DNA from: Thermoplasmata archaeon
GTDB taxonomy: Archaea > Thermoplasmatota > Thermoplasmata > Thermoplasmatales > Thermoplasmataceae
Direction of reading: 5' to 3'
DNA: 18,343 nucleotides
Assembly (NCBI GenBank): GCA_021795055.1
Contig: JAJYPW010000003.1
Span: forward strand, 1 to 18,343
Positions 13,760 to 18,343 of the stretch are shown one piece after another (position 1 is the first letter of the stretch; every line of letters starts with the position of its first letter). Below the pieces are notes generated by a model. The model was not told the origin of the DNA, did not search any database, and saw only the letters and a program-made list of their open reading frames with translations. Position numbers and translations under genes: made by a program.

Positions 13760-14561
13760 TGAAATTCCTCATGACATCTTCCTGCAACGAGGTCATATCA
13801 GATTCACCCGTCAGCCTGATGAACATGTCCTCCCCGGAAAGGCCCTCTTCTGATGCCAGCCGGCTGAAGGATGAGACGCTGTCCGAAAATATTATCCTGC
13901 CGTTGTAGAGTATGGACATCCTGTCGCACAGCGACTCCGCAATCTCCAGTATGTGCGTGGAAAATATAACAATCCTGCCTGCCTGAGAGAATGATTTGAG
14001 CAGGCGCTTCAGAAGGGTGAAAGAGTGCGGATCTAGGCCTTTGTATGCCTCGTCCATGACGATGACCTTCGGATCATGGATCAGAGCTCCAACGATGGCA
14101 GCCTTCTGCCTAGTTCCGAACGAGAAAGACCCTATGAGGCTGTCATAGTATTCCCCGAGTGAAAAACCACTTATCAGGGACTCCGCCCTTTTCCAGGCCG
14201 TCTCGAAATCAAGCCCCCTCATGGAGATAAGGAATCCAACGTATTCACGCAACGTCATCGAGTTGTAGATGGAAGGGTTTTCTTCGACAAACCCGCATAT
14301 CTTCCGGATCTCTGCTTTCTGTGCAATGGGGGAATGTCCGAGAACACTCACGTCCCCGGAAGTCTGCGACGACAGCCCTCCGATTATCCTGAGCATCGTC
14401 GTCTTTCCTGAACCGTTAGGGCCAAGGATGGAATGAATCTCAAAAGGTCTGAAGACAAGATCGATACCTGCAAGAGCCTCCTTCTGGCCGAATACTTTTC
14501 TAACGTTTCTGAAGGTGATCTCACGTTCCACACACCAAAAGCTCATTTGGGCTTTAACCAT
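13743..14561 (-). CDS. ABC transporter ATPase subunit (ABC-2 exporter type)
   Basis: This is the cytoplasmic ATPase partner of the downstream permease. From ATG 14561 it has 272 residues. Walker A is GPNGSGKT (47-54). The Q-loop region is FVEENPSIYNSMT, a pattern typical of drug or lipid exporters. The signature is degenerate, SFSFGTRQKAA instead of LSGGQ, as is usual for this subfamily. Walker B is VIVMDEAYKGLDP (D170, E171) and the switch His lies in FSTHILE. The frame is open further upstream, but that part is the antisense of RNase HII; ATG 14546 is another possible start. The gene is head-to-head with rnhB, with only 13 nt between the chosen starts. Confidence 0.88.
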   Translation of the reverse strand: MVKAQMSFWCVEREITFRNVRKVFGQKEALAGIDLVFRPFEIHSILGPNGSGKTTMLRIIGGLSSQTSGDVSVLGHSPIAQKAEIRKICGFVEENPSIYNSMTLREYVGFLISMRGLDFETAWKRAESLISGFSLGEYYDSLIGSFSFGTRQKAAIVGALIHDPKVIVMDEAYKGLDPHSFTLLKRLLKSFSQAGRIVIFSTHILEIAESLCDRMSILYNGRIIFSDSVSSFSRLASEEGLSGEDMFIRLTGESDMTSLQEDVMRNFNDSGN

Positions 14562-14574
14562 TTCCTTCAGGTCG

Positions 14575-15231
14575 ATGGAAGAGGAAGTGGACAGAGATTG
14601 CGGAATAGATGAAGCAGGGCGCGGCCCGGTTCTTGGGCCTATGGTGATATCTATAGTCTGCGGAGACCCGCACGCTTTCAAGCTGATTGGCGTCAAGGAT
14701 TCAAAACTTCTCTCACCTCAAAGAAGGGATGAACTGTTTGTGAAGATACAGGAGTCGGCTTGCAGCATCCATACAAGGATCCTCGACCCAGAACTTCTGA
14801 ACCGGGATATGAAACGCATCTCTCTGAACGAAATTGAGTATGCGGCGGTAGTCGATCTTCTGGCATACGCCGACAGCGTTGTATATATTGATTCGTTTGA
14901 CACCGACGAACTGCGGCTGCAGAGAAGGCTGACGGAGGATACCGGGAAAAAAGTCATAAGCAGGCACCGGGCGGATTCCACTTACCCGGCAGTCATGGCT
15001 GCATCAATAGTCAGCAAGGTGACCCGAGACAGAATCATCGATGACCTGCACATGGAATTTGGAGATTTCGGTTCAGGATACCCGTCAGACCCAAGAACTG
15101 TCGCATTCCTCCGGCATTCTGTATTGACCGGAAGGGACATCTCAAGGATCGTGAGGACAGAATGGAGCACATACCAAAAGCTGATTTCCGGCAGGAAGAA
15201 CGGCGGCCTTGACAGATATCAGGGAAAGTGA
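14575..15231 (+). CDS. rnhB: Ribonuclease HII
   Basis: It removes RNA primers and single ribonucleotides from DNA duplexes. From ATG 14575 it has 218 residues. The metal-site motifs are present: CGIDEAGRGPVLGP with D12 and E13, YIDSFDTDEL in the middle, and HRADSTYPAVMAASIVSKVTR with the third catalytic Asp. SGYPSDPRT and the C-terminal RTEWSTYQKL are typical of archaeal RNase HII. In-frame codons upstream to 14515 lie inside the antisense ATPase gene and lack homology. A weak TATA-like TTTAA is at about 14553. The TPR gene follows on the same strand after 74 nt. Confidence 0.95.
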   Translation: MEEEVDRDCGIDEAGRGPVLGPMVISIVCGDPHAFKLIGVKDSKLLSPQRRDELFVKIQESACSIHTRILDPELLNRDMKRISLNEIEYAAVVDLLAYADSVVYIDSFDTDELRLQRRLTEDTGKKVISRHRADSTYPAVMAASIVSKVTRDRIIDDLHMEFGDFGSGYPSDPRTVAFLRHSVLTGRDISRIVRTEWSTYQKLISGRKNGGLDRYQGK

Positions 15232-15305
15232 TCCTCAGATCAGCACCACTAATTTTCCGTCGAGACGCTAAACAACATTCAAATAATGAACTTCATTGTA
15301 GATCG

Positions 15306-15998
15306 ATGGCTCAAATCCCGTTCCCAAAGGACAAGACAGATCAGGCTGATGATTATAATGAGAGGGGTATTTCCTTCTTCAACCTCAAAAACTATGCTGA
15401 AGCCATAAAGGAGTTCACAAGGGCAATAAAGATCATTGGGAACGATCCTGACTACTATTACAACAGGGGACTCGCTTATTACTCGATGAAGATGTACAAG
15501 GAATCCGCTGCCGACTACACGAAGGCAGTGGAAATGAATCCGGATAATGCTGATTTCAGGAATGCCCTGGGATCGGTGCTGGAGGACATGGGCGATCTGG
15601 ACGGCGCTCTCTCAAATTTCGAAAAGGCAATTTCGCTGGAAGATGATGTGCCGGACTACTATTACAACAGGGGGAACGTGTATTACAGGAGGAAGCAGAT
15701 TGATCTGGCATTGAACGACTATTCCAGGGCAGTGAGCCTTAACAGCGCAGACCAGATATTCCTGTTCAGGAGATACAAGCTTTATGACGAGATCGGGGAC
15801 AACAGCAGGGCACTGAATGACCTTGATTCTCTCATAAGGCTCTCACCATCAAATACATTCTATCTCAAGAAAAGGGTCGAAACCCTGATAAAGATGAATG
15901 CCAGGCGCGATGCAGAGAAAACCCTTGAACTCGCACTCGAGATGTCGCCTGGTGACGGTGAACTCAGGGATCTGCAGGCTCGTGTTGCCCGGATCTAG
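15306..15998 (+). CDS. Tetratricopeptide (TPR) repeat protein, six repeats
   Basis: This is a soluble scaffold-type protein of 230 residues from ATG 15306. After a 14-residue lead come six TPR units of exactly 34 residues each, beginning ADDYNERGISFF, PDYYYNRGLAYY, ADFRNALGSVLE, PDYYYNRGNVYY, QIFLFRRYKLYD and TFYLKKRVETLI, then a short capping tail. The family mediates protein-protein contacts; the partner is unknown. Repeats 2 and 4 share an identical 20-nt stretch exactly 204 nt apart, two repeat lengths. An AT-rich element at about 15278-15287 lies 23 nt before this ATG, so the longer frame back to 15228 is not favoured. The stop overlaps the convergent purK stop in the shared tetranucleotide CTAG. 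Confidence 0.9.
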   Translation: MAQIPFPKDKTDQADDYNERGISFFNLKNYAEAIKEFTRAIKIIGNDPDYYYNRGLAYYSMKMYKESAADYTKAVEMNPDNADFRNALGSVLEDMGDLDGALSNFEKAISLEDDVPDYYYNRGNVYYRRKQIDLALNDYSRAVSLNSADQIFLFRRYKLYDEIGDNSRALNDLDSLIRLSPSNTFYLKKRVETLIKMNARRDAEKTLELALEMSPGDGELRDLQARVARI

Positions 15999-17071
15999 AA
16001 AAAACTCTCCGGTGACCCTGCGTAAATTATGTTTTCAACCATGCCAATCTTTTCCTTCAGCCCCTCCAGAGACCGGTCTGTGAGGTTGACGTGCCCCACC
16101 TTTCTCCCCCTTCTGGCAGGTTTTCCGTAGTTGTATACCATGGATTCAGGAACGGACTGTATATTTCTGGTAAGCTCCTCATTTATATCGATGCCTACCA
16201 CATTCACTATCCCCGCTGGGATGTACTGCCTTGGTTGGCTTATTGGGTATCCGGCCACGGCCAGGATATGCTGGGAGAACTGCGATGCCGAGAAGCCCAT
16301 CAGGGTATGATGCCCTCCGTTATGCACGCGCGGGGCAAATTCGTTGATCAGGAAATTCCTGCCGTCATAGAAGAATTCAATGCCCATTGTTCCGATGTAA
16401 TCCAGTTCTTTGAGCAGCCTTGCGGCAATTTCACCAGGTCTATCTGCCCTTATCGGCGAATATGAATTCCTGAGTTTCCCCATGTAATTGTAGTTGAGCG
16501 AAGGAGGGAATGAAAATATACGGCCGGAAACGTCCCGGGTGGAGATCACCGAGCATTCATAGACAAAATTGACGTATTTCTCCACGACAAACTCCTGGTC
16601 CGGAAGTGGTTCTCCCTGCAGGACGCCGTCCCTCACGACAACCTGCCCCTTCCCGTCATAACCGCTCTCGGAAGTCTTTATCACGGCATTGCCGAACTCA
16701 GTTGCAATCTCCAGTGCGTTCCAGAAACTCTCGGCTGTCCTGAACTTAGCGACTGGAAACCCTTTATCATTCAGGAATCTCTTTTCCCGTGACCTTCTCT
16801 TCTTGATCCTGATGGACTCAAGACCAGGCCTGAGCTTGTTCTCGGAATCTGCAAGCTCAAGCGTTTCCATTGGAACGTTCTCAAACTCGAATGTCACAAC
16901 ATCGGATTCGCGGATGAATTCGCCCGCTTCCTCCGGCCCGTAAAAATGATCGGCTATCCGGGCTGCAGGGCCCTTGGATTCATCGAAAACATTGAACTCG
17001 AACCCAAATTTTCTTCCCTCCATTATCAGCATCCAGCCTAGCTGGCCTGAACCCATAATACCTATCTTCAT
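15995..17071 (-). CDS. purK: N5-carboxyaminoimidazole ribonucleotide synthase PurK
   Basis: PurK is an ATP-grasp enzyme that carboxylates AIR with bicarbonate and ATP to N5-CAIR in purine synthesis. The 358 residues match the family. The opening is [21 protein letters not shown] is the PurK hallmark near residue 60. The ATP-grasp loop is [10 protein letters not shown] and the metal/ATP site lies in [14 protein letters not shown]. The purE gene upstream overlaps by 4 nt (ATGA), so the two are translationally coupled and their products act in sequence. The 3' end converges on the TPR gene, sharing CTAG. Confidence 0.97.
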   Translation of the reverse strand: MKIGIMGSGQLGWMLIMEGRKFGFEFNVFDESKGPAARIADHFYGPEEAGEFIRESDVVTFEFENVPMETLELADSENKLRPGLESIRIKKRRSREKRFLNDKGFPVAKFRTAESFWNALEIATEFGNAVIKTSESGYDGKGQVVVRDGVLQGEPLPDQEFVVEKYVNFVYECSVISTRDVSGRIFSFPPSLNYNYMGKLRNSYSPIRADRPGEIAARLLKELDYIGTMGIEFFYDGRNFLINEFAPRVHNGGHHTLMGFSASQFSQHILAVAGYPISQPRQYIPAGIVNVVGIDINEELTRNIQSVPESMVYNYGKPARRGRKVGHVNLTDRSLEGLKEKIGMVENIIYAGSPESFF

Positions 17072-17541
17072 GGAATTCTGTCCTTCAAAACCTCTGATGT
17101 CTGCCTTTCCATGTAGGCCTTCATCTTATCCCTTAAATCAATGTACTTAACAGAGAGTATCCTTATTGCAAGAAGTGCCGCATTTACGGAGTTGCCTATG
17201 GCAACCGTGGCAACCGGGATGCCCTTCGGCATCTGGACTATGGATAGCAGCGAGTCAACTCCATTCAGGTTTTTCGATGGAACGGGGACTCCAATAACGG
17301 GGATGGCAGTGCATGAAGCCACCATGCCGGGGAGATGCGCAGCGCCTCCCGCAGCGGCTATGATTACTTCAATTCCGTTCTTCTCTGCATTCTCGGCATA
17401 ATCCATCATAAATTTAGGAGTCCGATGCGCTGAAACAACCCTGGCTTCGGCTTCCACGCCGAAACTTTTCAGCGTATCTACCGCATCTTTGAGATGTTCA
17501 TAGTCGTTCTTGCTGCCCATTATGACTGCAACCCTAGGCAT
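17068..17541 (-). CDS. purE: N5-CAIR mutase PurE (class I)
   Basis: It converts N5-CAIR, the PurK product, to CAIR. The 157 residues show the full class I pattern: [10 protein letters not shown] (8-17), SAHRTP (37-42, with the catalytic His), [14 protein letters not shown] (60-73) and [10 protein letters not shown]. The presence of purK confirms the two-step bacterial-type route rather than direct CO2 carboxylation by class II PurE. A TATA box at 17562-17569 is about 25 nt before the ATG, so this two-gene operon is probably leaderless. Confidence 0.97.
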   Translation of the reverse strand: MPRVAVIMGSKNDYEHLKDAVDTLKSFGVEAEARVVSAHRTPKFMMDYAENAEKNGIEVIIAAAGGAAHLPGMVASCTAIPVIGVPVPSKNLNGVDSLLSIVQMPKGIPVATVAIGNSVNAALLAIRILSVKYIDLRDKMKAYMERQTSEVLKDRIP

Positions 17542-17561
17542 GCCTGTACAATTGCAATGGG

Positions 17562-17569
17562 ATTATAAA
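17562..17569 (-). promoter_or_regulatory. TATA box of the purE-purK operon
   Basis: TTTATAAT on the minus strand is centred about 25 nt before the PurE ATG at 17541. It lies within the 40-bp spacer after the sua5 stop. Confidence 0.55.
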
Positions 17570-17581
17570 CCTCTCACCAGA

Positions 17582-18343
17582 TCATATTTCAGTGGATGCC
17601 TTGGTAATTCTGTTCATTATAGTCACTCCGATCCCCGTTTCCGGGAATCCATGTATGTAAGCCGTCTCATATTGGGAACTGTCGAAGGCGTTCAGCGCTG
17701 CAAAGAGGTTCCTTGCGACGGTTTTCATGTCCCCGCCGTTTCCGAGGGAAATGAAATCCCTGGATATGGCCTCCCCGATCTCTTCTGTGCAAATTGGTAC
17801 AGATTTTGAATCGATAATCCTGGCAATGGAAACGAATCTCCCTGTATCCCTGACAAGGAAAAGCGGTTTCCTGGGAGAATAATGCCTGTATTTCATCCCG
17901 GGAGTTGGCGGTTTTTCCATCTTTCCCGTGAACAACTCTATGCCTGGAAATACGGGTTCGAGGTCTTCCTTTGTGTAGGAACCCGATCTAAGTATGCGCG
18001 CAGGCGTGGACCGCGGATCAATAACCGTGGATTCCAGGCCAAAGACCGGCTCCTCACCCAGTATAATAGCTTCCACCTTTCCCATGAATTCATTTAGTGC
18101 ATCAGAGTTCCTCGTTATGCTGGGTCTGGAAGCCAGGTTGGCAGACGGAGCTGCTATGGGTATGCCTGCAGATTCAATCAGAGCCCTCGCCTGAAGATGG
18201 AGAGGCATCCTGATCCCCACCGTGTCGAGACCAGCGGTTGCGGTTCTCGAAGCATTTCTGTTCCTGAGGATTGCCGTGAGCGGGCCAGGCCAGAACATGG
18301 AGAGCTTCTCTTTTATGGCAATATCCATATAGGCAACTCTGTC
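17582..18343 (-). CDS. sua5: Threonylcarbamoyl-AMP synthase Sua5 (5' end cut by window)
   Basis: It makes L-threonylcarbamoyl-AMP from threonine, bicarbonate and ATP for t6A at position 37 of ANN-decoding tRNAs. The frame is open to the window edge, reading DRVAYMDIAIKEK before SMFWPGPLTAIL, so the gene is incomplete at its 5' end and M18328 is internal. Visible YrdC-domain signatures are FWPGPLT, VGIRMPLH, IPIAAPSANLASRPS and GLESTVIDP. The linker PPTPGMKYRHYSP is diagnostic of two-domain Sua5 rather than single-domain YrdC, and a C-terminal Sua5 domain of about 100 residues follows. It lies 40 nt upstream of purE on the same strand, but purE has its own TATA box. Confidence 0.94.
   Translation of the reverse strand, partial: DRVAYMDIAIKEKLSMFWPGPLTAILRNRNASRTATAGLDTVGIRMPLHLQARALIESAGIPIAAPSANLASRPSITRNSDALNEFMGKVEAIILGEEPVFGLESTVIDPRSTPARILRSGSYTKEDLEPVFPGIELFTGKMEKPPTPGMKYRHYSPRKPLFLVRDTGRFVSIARIIDSKSVPICTEEIGEAISRDFISLGNGGDMKTVARNLFAALNAFDSSQYETAYIHGFPETGIGVTIMNRITKASTEI

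Noticed and set aside
14562..14696. N-terminal extension of the ABC ATPase into rnhB
   Set aside because: The residues are the antisense of the RNase HII catalytic start and resemble no ATPase sequence.
15228..15305. 26-codon extension of the TPR protein overlapping the rnhB stop
   Set aside because: It lacks repeat character, and an AT-rich promoter element lies within it just before ATG 15306.

Overview
This window looks like chromosomal core DNA from an archaeon, most likely a member of the Thermoplasmata. The evidence is a set of archaeal/eukaryotic-type information genes (Cbf5, Nop5, LSm, aIF5A, aIF6, L10e, L31e, L39e, S19e, PDCD5). It also has FtsZ, frequent AGG/ATA codons, TATA-type promoters sitting 24-30 nt before many start codons (leaderless mRNAs), and an intermediate base composition. 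The genus cannot be named from sequence alone. No tRNA, rRNA, CRISPR array, insertion sequence or prophage was recognised.

Layout. 1-2563 (+): a four-gene run of a partial DUF106/YidC-like membrane protein, cytidylate kinase (TTG start), Cbf5 and Nop5, with successive genes overlapping or nearly abutting; Cbf5 and Nop5 overlap by 206 nt. 2557-4365 (-): LSm protein followed by PurF. 4474-5714 (+): aIF5A overlapping agmatinase. 5747-7759 (-): L10e and FtsZ, separated by a 336-bp gap that holds a perfect 11-bp inverted repeat. 8162-9094 (-): an uncharacterised zinc-ribbon, two-helix membrane protein, flanked on both sides by about 400 bp without a convincing gene. 9526-10071 (+): PyrE. 10066-11973 (-): the archaeal operon S19e-PDCD5-L39e-L31e-aIF6, including a 51-residue L39e gene. 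12122-14561 (-): an ABC-2 type exporter (ATPase and large permease). 14575-15998 (+): RNase HII and a six-repeat TPR protein. 15995-17541 (-): PurE-PurK. 17582-18343 (-): Sua5, cut by the window edge.

How the genes work together. Most belong to translation and RNA modification: Cbf5 (pseudouridylation), Nop5 (2'-O-methylation), Sua5 (tRNA t6A), ribosomal proteins and aIF5A/aIF6. Nucleotide supply comes next: PurF, PurE and PurK for purines, PyrE and Cmk for pyrimidines. The aIF5A-agmatinase pair is mechanistically suggestive, because agmatinase makes putrescine, a precursor of the spermidine used to hypusinate aIF5A.

The gene packing is very tight. Three convergent pairs share stop-codon bases (TCAGTAA, TCATGA, CTAG). 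Genes inside operons carry Shine-Dalgarno-like sites, while first genes carry a TATA box and almost no leader; several start codons below were chosen on this basis. I found no clear new defence or mobile system. The most unusual items are the Cbf5/Nop5 overprint, the zinc-ribbon membrane protein with its empty flanks, and the inverted repeat upstream of L10e.
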